A DNA stretch of 64,000 nucleotides from Cordylochernes scorpioides (GCA_030710605.1 CP092880.1:14798454-14862453), one strand, 5' to 3'; counted from the stretch's first letter, positions 31,572 through 42,692 are shown. The notes: generated by a model not told the origin, from the letters alone. A program made the numbers and translations.

Positions 31572-32813
31572 TTGAGATATTAAAAAGCACTATCGCATTA
31601 TATAGAAGGATTCTTCTAAGAAGATAGGAAAGGATTCGAAGTTATTTTCTTATTCCAGCGGAGTCCAGGCATCAATCAGGCCTAAATGTTTAATAAACCT
31701 ATCTCCATTCTATCTGACAAGCTGGAATACAAAAACGAAGAGGAGAAATGCAGGTGAGTCGGCCTTGATCTTTTTATAGCCCTTGTGCTAAACCTGTTTA
31801 GGGTTCGCCAGCTTCCAGAGGAAACCTCGTCCTTTGCCTTCTGGAGTCCAATAAAAACTGTTGGAAATTCAGTTTTTAAAAACTGCTGTCCTTGATTTAT
31901 TTTGCAACCTACAGCCTCTACAATGCTGAAAAGTAATCTAATCGTTCTTATATACAATCGCTCTTTGCCATCTGGAGTTCAACAAAGACTGTTAAAATAC
32001 TTCTTCAGATGAATATAAAACTAGTATTCTTGAATGGCTTTAGAATCAACACACACAATTTCTACAATATCAAAATAAATAGTATTAAAAGTTCGGTTTC
32101 AAAATCAGTGTTATTGTTTCAATTTATAAATGAACAAATTTCCAAATCGCCTTTCAAATTTTGTAAATTAATTTTGATATACTTCCAGATCACATAGAAA
32201 TATGAAACTTTTAACACTCACTCAGTCCAATGAACAATGCAAGTGTACAATTTTTCAGACTTCTGGGTGGTCGGAATGGCCAGGAAAGAACAAATTTCTA
32301 TATTTCTTTTTAAGTCTTATGCTACGCTCCTTTCAAGGAATTGACAATCCGCCGCGAGCAGGCTTCCGTCTATTTAAGACCTAATCTCCAGTGAACTTTT
32401 GATTTTAAATTTTGTAAATTCATGGCTAAAAACTAACAAAATAATTAATAAATAAAAATACATTTAAAAAAAAATTATTTAAATGCACTAAAAAGTAAAA
32501 AAATGAAATATTGTATATTCTGTCATTGAGCAATTAGATGTATCTGAGTGAGTTAAAGATCAGTATTGAAAAACCTCTTAATTGGCTCTGAGAAATAAAC
32601 AGCTTCAAAAAGACCAGAACTTTGTAATAGATTTTTTTTTGTCGAAATAGAATTAAATTTTAGTTTTTGAGGAATAATATTATTGTTTCATATTTTGGAA
32701 TCAACTTTATAATGTTCTTAAACTCTATAATTATTGCAAACCTCTCTCTTTACCTCCAGGACTTCAAGAAAGACTTAAAATTCAGTTGAAAAAGCTGACA
32801 TTTGTATATTAGA
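31572..32813. other. No gene recognised
   Basis: AT-rich. TTTGCC(T/A)TCTGGAGT(C/T)CAA occurs at about 31835 and 31970, a small direct repeat. A possible 8-codon terminal exon after TTCTTATTCCAG (31653) is too short to assert. Confidence 0.4.
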
Positions 32814-33120
32814 GGATCGGTGGAAGGATGGTCTAAGCCGTTGATTTTCGACAGCTACGACTCGGGTTCGATTCCTGCATTGGGCACTTTTTTCTGATAA
32901 TAATAAAAATGCTCCAATGACCCCCGATTCTTGCAAATGTCGAACCCCACCAGCGAGTGCAAGTAAACAAACGGGGCTCTGGCATATTTGTAAGTGCAAA
33001 GTCGAACTGCTTTTCATATGTGTAGATATGTGGTGCACTTACAGTAAAAGCAGTCGCCAACTTCTACCCACCATGATTATCGTGGCCTGTACCACGTGTA
33101 CTAGAGATAAGCAAAAAAAA
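32814..33120 (+). mobile_element. tRNA-derived SINE, family A (copy 5)
   Basis: Head GATCGGTGGAAGGATGG, B-box GGGTTCGATTCC, body and AGATAAGC plus A8. Full length apart from a slightly eroded first base or two. Confidence 0.87.
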
Positions 33121-33698
33121 TTGGCTTGCTTATACCTCCCCTTTTTTTAGACTTATATATTGATATTAGATGATACTTGTTTGAAACTTCAATGGAAAAA
33201 CGATTATTCCGTCTTAAACTTTTTTCAAAGCAAAATACAAGTAGAAATACATCTCTTGCTATCCTCCATTATAGATTGAAAGGGAGTTTTCGATTAGTTT
33301 CATAATCACATCAACTTAAAGACTTACAAATGTCTCAATACATCTTCTCAAGCAGCGATGATAACACTAATGAAGATTAGTTTCCAAGAAACGGTACGCT
33401 AGGCAATATTTTGAATGTTTTGTTATATGAAATTAAACCCTATTTTTTATCCAAAGATGCTCTTATACCTCCTGTAAGTGATATTATCAACATGACTGTA
33501 ATATTGCCACGAGGAAGACCAAACTGTTGACCACCACAGACACCTACCACCTTCATAGGTTCCAAACAGCCACCTTCCTAGGAATAAGTATATTCACCCC
33601 TGTACAGAACCAAGTACAGTACATCTGATAAACTCCACCATTAGACAACCAGGATAGTTGGCTGTGACTTTAGTACGTGGTGGCTCCAAGAATCCTGG
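33121..33698. other. No gene recognised
   Basis: AT-rich sequence; no supported frame. Confidence 0.45.
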
Positions 33699-33990
33699 TT
33701 GTTGTTGTTTCTTATCCCCTCGTGAAAAGATTACACGAATTCCATGAGTTCAAGATCTCATGGAATGGGGTATAGGGGTGTAGCTTTCGTTGATCATGGC
33801 ACCATGATCCAGGCACACTTTGGTGAAAGTCTGACTTTGCCTGTAATTTGAGGCCGTTCCTAACATGGAAGCCTTTGCTGCTGACTCTAACATGAGCACA
33901 GACGCAGCTCCTCCGTATCTCTGGAGTGGGACCCTTGCTGAGGTCCATCAACCGGGTCAGTTGAACTCAGGATTTTTAAAGAGGGAGTGT
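33699..33990 (-). pseudogene. LINE 3'-end fragment related to 18059 element
   Basis: GTTGTTGTTTCTTATCCCCTCGTG and the following TTACACGAATTCCATGAGTTCA match the 3' end and last codons of the 18059 LINE. The upstream (right) part shows only interrupted minus-strand frames. A strongly 5'-truncated copy. Confidence 0.6.
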
Positions 33991-34267
33991 CCCTCCTGGT
34001 TACAGCATCAAGTCTACCAGAACAAGACTTGATAAGATCGTGTAGAGGGTTTACTGTACCTCCCAACAATGTCCACTGCACCACAGACCAGGTACAGAGG
34101 GGTAAGCATGGGAGGCCAGGAATCCGGCTGGTTACTTCAAGAGAGAGAGAGAGCTGTATCATCCTAAAGTTTGTCTTTCCTAATTTTCCACGTGGCAATA
34201 TTATCAACATCTCTGTACGTAATGGTACCGCCATCTCTGGGAGTGATTTGATTAATATCATTGCTAT

Positions 34268-34800
34268 TTTAATAAAAAAAGGCATATATTGAATTAAAAT
34301 ATCATTTATTTTACCAATATTTCAATTGACTGAACGCCAACCTTTTTCAATGTATTATAACATATTAATGTGTGTCAACAACAAATTTAGCGCTACATAA
34401 CATCAATAGAATTAAGTTTTAAAAAATCATGTGGCGCCGAGTTTGTTGTTTACACACATTAATATGATATAATACACTGCGGCCTGTGATTGCAAAACGA
34501 CACTTGAAGTTACACCGGATGAGTTTCTTTTCAATGAAAAATCAAAATTTTATTTCAAGGTGAAATATTGACTATTTCTAACCTTTTTGGATGAGGTATG
34601 AAAGGATGAAAAGGAGTAATGATGAACGGAAAAATAAAAGTGTCCAGGGATGGGAATCGAACCCACAATTAATATGTTATAATACCTTGAGAAAGATTGG
34701 CGTTCAGTCAACTGAAATATTGGTAAATTAAATGATATTTTGATCCAATATATGTCTTTTAATTAAGGATCTATTTATGGATTGCTCTATTTTCAAAAAG
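34268..34800. repeat. Nested inverted-repeat element with tRNA-like B-box
   Basis: Outer arms about 34268-34372 and 34664-34764 are reverse complements. An inner pair with GTGTGT(C/A)AACAACAAA lies at 34368-34395 and 34435-34463. Just inside the right arm is GGGTTCGATTCCC on the minus strand (34645-34660), a Pol III B-box-like motif. The 166-bp insertion at 4351 is a deleted relative with the same ends and the same GATTGCTCTATT tail. Confidence 0.7.
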
Positions 34801-35091
34801 ATATCATTGTAGGTGATGCTGCTACCATCATTGTATATAATCTGCTACCATCACCAATGGGAATATTGTTATGAACATACATTTTTGTATGTGATGTGTC
34901 ATCATCTCTATATGTGGTGTTAACACCATCACTGAAGTGGTGTTAGAGCGCATGTAAGCGGCACATCACAAACTGTTTTCTATTGTCGAAATCACCTATT
35001 GCTTCTGCAACTCTCTCTTTCATTATTATCCAGACAATCCTGGCGAAAATGTTAGACCTATGTGTACCACCACTTTATATATAAATATATA

Positions 35092-35554
35092 CAGTCGACT
35101 CTCGATAATTTGAAACTCAGGGAACCATAGAAAATTTTCAATTTATCAAGAGTTCAAAATGACACGAGTTTAAACAACTAAAAGGGAGGGAGGGAAAAAT
35201 CAAGTAAACAAGAGTTTGTAGTTTTGGAAGTTTCGGAATATACATACTCTGTTGATACAAGATTGAATAAGTGACTTACCCCAATTTTAAAAGTAATGAA
35301 TTTATTGGGAGTTTTCGGGTCTTAGTTTGACCGAAAAATTCGTGATTTATTATTTTGAATATTTGTACACACACAGTTATTCGCTAAACTTCATTTGTGG
35401 CAAGATACTATATTGATTCAACTTCTAATTACCGAGGAGACCAATTAAGATTGATTTTATTTAACTTATCAAGTATTTTTCAAGGGACCGGGAAAACATT
35501 TCAAATTATCGAGAGATTCAAATTAACGAGTTTCAAATTATCGAGAGTCGACTG
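35092..35554. mobile_element. pogo-like MITE, CAGTCGACTCTCGATAATTT termini
   Basis: 463 bp with about 27-bp terminal inverted repeats (CAGTCGACTCTCGATAATTT at the left) and TA on both sides (35090-35091, 35555-35556). An internal 115-base part (about 35403-35522) is homologous, on the opposite strand, to the Helitron at 39041. Confidence 0.8.
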
Positions 35555-35556
35555 TA

Positions 35557-37500
35557 GATACATTCGTCGTCTCTTCGGAGTTCTTAGCCCTCTCTAGACC
35601 ATCTCCTTCAACAAGTCAGACAATCCATCGGCGACCAATGTATACACACTATACAGACTATCCAGCTTAGGTAGTCAAATCTAGGCTAAGCTAGTTGTAA
35701 GGTATTGATAGAATGAGAGAAAGTGCAATAAGAGTAGGTGACTTCAAATGATCTATCCGTAACGCCGTAGCTGGGTGTATTTTTCCAAGGAAGGGAGTGG
35801 AGTCGTTTAAAAAAAAAAAAACAAGAAGCCGTTACATCCATTACTGGGCTGATGGGTGCAAAAAACGATAAGGGTTGGGCAGGCTTCTCACGCCCTGTCT
35901 GAGTCACCCGGGTTCTGGGATTTGTTTGTTTCTGAGATACATAACAGGATCTGATTTTACTTTGTCTCTTCCTGATAGCATTTTTTGTCTAACTTGGAAT
36001 GCCTTTAAACTACTTGGCCAGTAGCGGATGAGGGCCTAGCAGCAATATCTAGGAATCCTTGCCACTTCCTTTGTCTATAAACCTGGTTAGTACTTTATGT
36101 TTTGGTTTGGTGGACTGTATCTAGATAGGCCAGACCTTTTCTTGCTGATTATTAACCTTGAATTAGAGCCATTCGATTCTTTATAAAACCTTCTGACTGC
36201 GTGAGCAACATTAAACCTCTTTGAATAGGTAAATCACCAAACGCTAAATAATTGGAGCACAGATTCAAAGAACTAGACCGATTTGAAGACTTACTACAAA
36301 CACACTGATTTTATTGGCCAGCTGGCAGTTTTATATAATCAAAATTTGAATATTTAACACAAGTAACAAAATTTACATAATCGGCGTGAACACTACTTCT
36401 ATATTTGATAACTAAAATAGGTAAGCCACCTCTCCCTTTAAAATGAAGGCGTAAGTTTGATAGGATGACCATCTAAGTGTCATCGAGGCAAATTCTGTGA
36501 GAATACAGGTCATTTACACCAACAGTTTAGTGGAATTGATCATTCACATCACGGCATGAAATGATTTATTATTGCTTTGGGCTAGTCGTAAATTGACATT
36601 TATTGCCATGTCGTGATTGAAAAACGTGGACTTCTCAAGTCATTATTTGCTCTTTTAAACCTTGTCAACCTGTTAGCACAGATATGATTGATCGTTGTTG
36701 CTGACAGTCAAAGTGTCAGCGATTCTCTGTGGTATTAGATACAGTGATCTCTTTCTGTGTGGAAGATGTTATCTTTGTTTGTGCTAGACGGTATGTCACC
36801 CTTCAGCGATGTCCTTGTGTCTACGTGCGTCACAGTTCCAGGCTGACCGTGCGCCCTAGACCATCCTTTATCTTCTACAGTCGGGACAACAGCAGGGAAT
36901 GCACGTCATTCAGTATGACCTTATTACTTTACAATCTAAAATCCAACTGATTTCCACGTTCATTCTCGTTTTCAAAGTTCTAAGCTACTAAGAAAGGCAA
37001 CAGTCGGGTTTTGCCCGAGTGTATTTTTATCAGAGTGTAGTAATACCATTTTATTCGCGTTCAAACGTTGTGGCTCACTGTATGTATTACATCCCAAACA
37101 CGATGCGACGCCAGCCATCTCTGTCTTGAGTTCAATGTACCATATCGGCGACCGTTAAGCCAGTGAGTTTCTTTAAGCCAAAAATAAAACATCTCTAAAA
37201 CTTCCCCAAAGGATCTAAATGATCACGTGAAAGTGGCAATATAAATAAGATGTAGATATATATAGATAAAAATATAGATTTTAAAAATTAAAATCGCTTT
37301 TTATTAATATTTTCACTCGATTTAGAAAAAAAAATCCATAAAGGTGTGGTTTCTGAAAAATAAATAATTAAAAATTATATAGATATTATCGCGAAGAAAA
37401 ATAATCAAATAGGCTTTCGAATTACTTTAAATATTTATTCAATTAGTTATATTAAAGATTTTAAATATAATATAAAAGTTACCATGTACATGAGCCAAAT
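35557..37500. other. No gene recognised
   Basis: Nearly 2 kb of unassigned sequence. 37010-37110 contains CGGGTTTTGCCCG and TTCAAACGTTGTGGCTCACTG, the latter shared with 11540-11590, suggesting a decayed mobile element. Frames are short and unsupported. Confidence 0.4.
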
Positions 37501-37960
37501 CGACCCAGCAGTTAGAGCAAGAGGGGAGAACTGAGTTTTTCTACCTTCCACGTGGCGCCACTGTTTTCCCCGACCGGTCGGTCCAGTCCAGATAAGAGGG
37601 AATACTCTGTCTTCCTGACAATATTTTGGTGTTATATCTGCGTATAATGATTCTGGTCGATATTGAAGAATCAAGAGTGTTCTACACATCCTTCAAAATG
37701 GCAACAGAAGTCGACTGTGGGGCCGCCATCGGCGGATGCGTCGATCCACGTATGCTGACGTCACTCTGGCCGTACCAGCACCCCTCAATCATGCCACATT
37801 TCCTTGTTCTAACCATCTTCCCCATAGCTTGGGCACTGGGGACACGTCGATGTGTCAGTCCGTAAAGATTTGACGTATGTACTAACCGGTCTTTCGAGTC
37901 CAATCATCATAACTCTCGTGAAATCGTCTAGTGGAACTGCCTCGGCTGGAATCGGCCTGA
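37501..37960. other. GC-richer unique patch with a CRE
   Basis: Contains TGACGTCA at 37756-37763, a full palindromic cAMP-response element. The frame from ATGGCAACAGAAGTCGACTG (37698) runs 56 codons to a stop. The minus strand is also open, so coding status is undecided. The patch shows no repeat features and could be a promoter or exon. Confidence 0.25.
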
Positions 37961-38694
37961 CATTCTCTGCTGTAAACTAGGCGTTTTCTGAGTTAAAAAC
38001 AAAAAATTCAGATACTTTTCCTGTCAGGCAGAGAGGTGCGAATATTTACAAAATTTCAAGTTCCTTCTCTTTTATTTGTCAACATACGCCGGATAACTGC
38101 GCAATTTGCATCATTCACATAACTCGGTAAACTAATTTTACCCTAAATTTTTCATATTTTATGCCTAGTATTTCTTTGTGTTGGAATTCAGTATCACACA
38201 CAGTATATATATAGAAGCATAGGGCGCCTCTCCCGTCAAAATATACGTCAAACCTAGACGCCATCTATTGACCATCATTGCAAATTAGCCACAACACCAG
38301 CTTTGGCAAATTGAGATTATATATGCTACGAGCATGGCTCTTCAGCAAACAAAAGATATGACGCGCTATAATGTATCAGATTTAATTATGTCGAAATCTA
38401 CTGCATATATACCTGGTAAATTATATTTATTCTGTGTGTCTTTATTTATCGAAATCTATGATATTCATTTATCTCAACTTAAAGCGCTATGTCCCCCTAG
38501 GTACAATTGCGCTGTCATACATGTATGCCTCTACATTTGTCTATACATATTTACAATGATTGTTGGCCGTAAAGAAGATATTAACAAGGAGAAAGAGAGA
38601 GAAAAACATTGTCATCAAATATTTACATCAAAATTGTTCATTTATCAGACGAATATATTCGATAAATAATCCCTTGAATCAATATTAAAATATA

Positions 38695-39573
38695 AACATT
38701 AGGTCTCAAGGAAAAAGTTTCTTTTTTGCAAATAATTTATTTATAAATATCTCTAGTTTTCAGGTAAGAAAGTCCTTCTACAGGTGAAAATATTTGATAT
38801 TAACAATAGAATAAGAATTAAAATCAAATAAAATGCTTTGAGTATTTACAGTTTTTGAATGCAGGATCAGTGCGGGCCTCCGGTGCTTATCGCTGTCCCG
38901 CGCTGATCCTGCATTCAAATAACTGTATAAACACCCGAAGTATTTTATTTGATTTTAATTATTATTCTATTGTCAATGTCAAATATTTTCACCTGTTGAA
39001 GGACTTTCTTTCCCGAAAACTAGAGATATTTATAAATAAACTAGCGGATGTACCCGGCTTCGCCCGGGTTTTACCCGAGTAAAGGTTTGTCTAACGAATC
39101 TCTCGATAAAGTGAATATTTATTCCCGGTCCCTTGAAAAATACTCGATAGGTTGAATAAAATAAATATTAATTGGTTTCCTCGGTAATTGGAAGTTAAAG
39201 GAATAGTATATTGCATTGGAATTGTATCATTATTCTTGTCTCAAATAAATTGCCGTGTCATCCTGAATTTTGTCTCTCCTAATTTTCTACATTACAAAAT
39301 CATCGTATCATCATGATAATATTTAGAGCAGATTGTTGAATTATAACAGATAAATTAGAATATTTTTCTTGATTATTTTTAGGCGAAAAGTTATTTCAAA
39401 AATTTTATTTGCTAGAAACCTTCCCAGTACTATACTAAATAACTTCCCAAAGTTTCATGGCGTTCCAATGAGTGGTTTGGTCAGGCATAAAGGACAGACA
39501 CACATACATTCATTTTTATATATATATATAGATTATTTGTAAAAAAGAAACTTTTCCCTTGAGACCTAATGTT
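38695..39573. repeat. Long inverted repeat interrupted by a Helitron
   Basis: Left arm 38695-38876. Right arm 38897-39040, then resuming at 39533-39573. Arms pair with modest divergence through AACATTAGGTCTCAAGG and GCAGGATCAG, with a 20-base centre. The 492-base interruption of the right arm is the Helitron below. Confidence 0.88.
39041..39532 (-). mobile_element. Complete non-autonomous Helitron, 492 bp
   Basis: On the minus strand it begins TCTATATATATATAAAAATG and ends with the hairpin CCCGGGC/GCCGGG and CTAG. It sits between A and T of the host sequence with no target duplication. The uninterrupted site is visible in the opposite arm of the palindrome, so both ends are fixed to the base. 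There is no coding capacity. Part of its interior derives from the same sequence as the MITE at 35092. Confidence 0.9.
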
Positions 39574-39620
39574 TGTTAAGACTATGATATGTATATTATA
39601 TATATTTATCAATAATACAG

Positions 39621-39756
39621 ATGGGATGTGCAGACTACCTGAACAGTCTGGATGAGAAGGAACAAGCCTGGCTTACATCCCGCACCTCACTCGAGGAGGA
39701 AATGGAAGGAAGTGGAACAGAGGTTTCTACTAGAAGACCGCTGCCCATCCGTTCTG
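39621..39756 (+). CDS. Internal exon of an unknown host gene
   Basis: Acceptor TTTATCAATAATACAG precedes ATGGGATGTGCAGAC, and donor TCTG/GTGAGT follows. Only one of three frames is open across all 136 bases: MGCADYLNSLDEKEQAWLTS, then RTSLEEEMEGSGTEVSTRR and PLPIRS. It is hydrophilic and acidic-rich, and ends in phase 1. The initial ATG may be an ordinary internal Met. It lies outside all repeats recognised here. I do not recognise the family; the low hydrophobicity suggests a cytosolic or tail segment. Confidence 0.6.
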
Positions 39757-40284
39757 GTGAGTTCCTGGATGTGATCAATTGATATCATTATTCATTTTTA
39801 TAACATCTGACAAACCGTTCTGGCAAGTACCTTCATTATCAATCAAAAGTCTTATTCGCGTTTTATGCTTTCTGCCCATCCGTTCTTTCTTATAAATACC
39901 TTGTAGTTATCAATCATGTGTACCACGTGTACAGGCCATGTTTTAGTTTGCCGAGGAAGGACTTGCCCGAAAGCTACTTTTATACCTTTTTTTAATTTAT
40001 CGAAATCTGCAAACCGTGATAATGAACTAATTAATAACATCCATTTTTGCACCATCTGCTTACTTTCCAGCTTATACCATTGTTTATTCGTTAAGTACTT
40101 TTAAAATCAATTAAAATAATTAATTTTTGTACCATCTGTTTATATTTCTGGTGAGTTTATGATGATAAGAGAATTATTTTATATAGTATCATTCCATCTT
40201 TTTGGCAAAGTATCTTACGCTGATCTTGCGAGAGTACTTTTATATTCAAATCTTATATCATTTGTCTATGGGATTATGTTGTCT
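39757..40284 (+). other. Intron with decayed repeats of the exon/intron junction
   Basis: CTGCCCATCCGTTCT, spanning the exon end, recurs at about 39870. TTCTGGTGAGTT recurs at about 40147. CATCTG(C/T)TTA and TATCAAT(C/T) motifs recur between them. The pattern suggests roughly 100-bp diverged tandem copies of the 3' part of the exon and its donor. Confidence 0.4.
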
Positions 40285-41605
40285 CGTATCCAATGAAGAG
40301 CCTCAGATGTCCCCATGCATCTCTATCACAGCAGTCGCAATGTCCATTATCTTGGGTGTGTAGAGCTGCTGCTCTGGGTCCATGTCAATTTTCTGTTGTT
40401 GTTGTCGTGTCCAATGAAGATCCTCAGATGTCTCCATGCATCTCTATCACAGCAGTCGCAATGTCCATTATCTTGGGTGTGTAGAACTGCTGCTCTGGGT
40501 CCATGTCAATTTACTGTTGTTGTTGTCGTGTCCAATGAAGATCCTCAGATGTCTCCATGCATCTCTATCACAGCAGTCGCAATGTCCATTATCTTGGGTG
40601 TGTAGAACTGCTGCTCTGGGTCCATGTCAATTTACTGTTGTTGTTGTCGTGTCCAATGAAGATCCTCAGATGTCCCCATGCATCTCTATCACAGCAGTCG
40701 CAATGTCCATTATCTTGGGTGTGTAGAGCTGCTGCTCTGGGTCCATGTCAATTCTCTGTTGTTGTTGTCGTGTCCAATGAAGATCCTCAGATGCCTCCAT
40801 GCATCTCTATCACAGCAGTCGCAATGTCCATTATCTTGGGTGTGTAGAGCTGCTGCTCTGGGTCCATGTCAATTCTCTGTTGTTGTTGTCGTGTCCAATG
40901 AAGAGCCTCAGATGTCCCCGTGCATCTCTATCACAGCAGTCGTAATGTCCACTATCTTGGGTGGGTAAAGCTGCTGCTCTGGGTCCACGTCAATTTTCTG
41001 TTGTTGTTGTCGTGTCCAATGAAGAGCCTCAGATGTCCCCATGCATCTCTATCACAGCAGTCGCAATGTCCTCTATATTGGATGTGTAAAGCTGCTGCTC
41101 TGGGTCCATGTCAATTTTCTATTGTTGTTTTCGTATCCAATGAAGAGCCTCAGATGTCCCCATACATCTCTATCACAGCAGTCGCAATGTCCACTATCTT
41201 GGGTGTGTAAAGCTGCTGCTCTGGGCCCATGTCAATTATCTGTTATTGTTATCGTGTCCAATGAAGAGCCTCAGATGTCTCCATACATCTCTATCACAGC
41301 AGTCGCAATGTCCACTATCTTGGGTGTGTAAAGCTGCTTCTCTGGGTTCATGTCAATTTTCTGTTGTTGTTATCGTGTCCAATGAAGATCCTCAGATGTC
41401 TCCATGCATCTCTATCACAGCAGTCGCAATGTCCACTATCTTGGGTGTGTAGAGCTGCTGCTCTGGGTCCACGTCAATTTTCTGTTGTTGTTGTCGTGTC
41501 CAATGAAAAGCCTCAGATGTCTCCATGCATCTCTATCACAGCAGTCGCAATGTCCTCTATATTGGGTGTGTAAAGCTGCTGCTCTAGGTCTATGTCAATT
41601 GTCTG
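40285..41605 (-). repeat. 121-bp array of a LINE 3' terminus, 11 units
   Basis: Eleven units of 121 bp: TGTCGTGTCCAATGAAGAGCC, TCAGATGTCTCCATGCATCTC, ATCACAGCAGTCGCAATGTCC, AT(T/C)ATCTTGGGTGTGTA, GAGCTGCTGCTCTGGGTCC, TGTCAATTTTCTGTTGTTGT. On the minus strand each unit is DxxxEQQLYTPxIxDIATAVIEMHGDI-stop, then a short UTR and CAA tail. The unit at the right runs directly into further LINE coding sequence (41600-41716), showing the source. Confidence 0.9.
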
Positions 41606-41716
41606 CAAGGCTGTGACCATTTCTGGACATGAGAATATGTGGGTAGGTGTTAGTTCCACACCAGGACTATTGTTGCATGTTCTATAGGTTCTTGTGTCAT
41701 CTGGATGTATTGTCAT
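41513..41716 (-). pseudogene. LINE C-terminal fragment feeding the 121-bp array
   Basis: 67 codons: MTIHPDDTRTYRTCNN, SPGVELTPTHIFSCPEM, then DIDLEQQLYTPNIEDIATAV and IEMHGDI with a stop. The Cys/His tail is homologous to the fragments at 1015 and 11896. Downstream on this strand are ten further repeats of its last ~120 bases. Confidence 0.65.
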
Positions 41717-42094
41717 TCCTTTATAGTGTTTCGTTCTGAGTCTTTTTATAGTTTTGTTATGGGATTATGCTCGTGATGTTAAAATAAAATATTTCTTGCG
41801 CTGTTGGCAATAATTACAATGTCAACCATTTTATCACAGATGACAAAATATTCTATACATTTTCTTGATATTTTCTGTATAGGACGATTATATTGATATT
41901 TTCATGCCCTTAAATATAACAGTACATATCATCAGCTAAAATGTATTTGGCATATACGGCCGATTTCCTAACTCTTTAAGTAGCTCGTTATGAAATCGTA
42001 GCTCGAAACCATGTTGGCTTTTGGTCGGAATTAGCAAAAATGTGATGTCATCACATACCTAGTGAACAGCATCTCTGAAAACTGTTCTCTAATA

Positions 42095-42269
42095 TAGTAG
42101 AACCTCCCTGTAAAGGACACCTAATTGTAGAATCAAAGTTTTCTTTAGGGAAAGGTGTCCTCTTACCGGAGAGTTGCTGAATAGTAAAAATGGTAATTTT
42201 TCAAATGAAAACTGTCATTTTTAGAGAGGTGTCCGCTATTGGGGTGTCCGCTAAAGGGAGGTTCTACTG
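42095..42269. mobile_element. pogo-like MITE (AGTAGAACCTCCC ends)
   Basis: 175 bp. The left end (C changed to T)AGTAGAACCTCCCTGTAAAGG pairs with the right end GCTAAAGGGAGGTTCTACTG. TA flanks both sides. Ends of the CAGTNNAACCTC type are characteristic of pogo/Tigger elements. Confidence 0.75.
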
Positions 42270-42279
42270 TATATATATA

Positions 42280-42456
42280 CAGTTAAACCTGTCTATAGCG
42301 CCCCCTCTAAATAGCGTCTCCCTCTCTAAAGCGCCCTATTTTAAATACGTAGTACGATGAGATTTACATAAAAAGTGACCTGTCTATAGCCCCCTCTCTC
42401 TATAGCACCCTATTTTGGTGAGTCCCAAGAGGGGGCGCTATAGACAGGTTTAACTG
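42280..42456. mobile_element. pogo-like MITE (CAGTTAAACCTGTCTATAGCG ends)
   Basis: 177 bp with about 30-bp terminal inverted repeats, CAGTTAAACCTGTCTATAGC at left and its complement at right, TA on both sides. It lies 10 bases (TATATATATA) from the previous MITE. Second copy at 16255-16417. Confidence 0.82.
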
Positions 42457-42603
42457 TATATATATGATACATTTTGAATGATATTCAACTTCTATCTATT
42501 TTGCATAATAGAAAAATTATATCTGTTTTGCATAATGTTCTTTGTTTGTAAGATAATTAATTTTACCACGTGCCAAGTATGTAAATTTTGTTGTTTGTTT
42601 TAG

Positions 42604-42660
42604 AAAGATTTGAAAAATAAAGAGATTATTGAGGTGGAGACAGCCACAAACGACTGCTAA
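42604..42660 (+). CDS. Candidate short terminal exon
   Basis: A pyrimidine-rich TTTTGTTGTTTGTTTTAG precedes AAAGATTTGAAAAATAAAG. In phase 0 it reads KDLKNKEIIEVETATNDC then stop. In phase 1, as required if joined directly to the exon at 39621-39756, it reads only (E)RFEK then stop at 42620. Either is possible, and it may not be an exon at all. Confidence 0.2.
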   Translation, partial: KDLKNKEIIEVETATNDC

Positions 42661-42690
42661 TTTTTTTTTTCCACACAGTAATTATACAAC

Positions 42691-42692
<2 letters not shown>

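Noticed and set aside
31640..31700. Possible tiny terminal exon after TTCTTATTCCAG with AATAAA downstream
   Set aside because: Eight codons only; such matches are expected by chance in AT-rich DNA.
38334..38420. Possible exon MALQQTKDMTRYNVSDL ending in G/GTAAAT
   Set aside because: No acceptor or upstream support and the frame continues well past the putative donor.
40285..41605. Regular array considered as a CRISPR or host satellite
   Set aside because: Units are directly contiguous with no unique spacers, and they match a LINE end.
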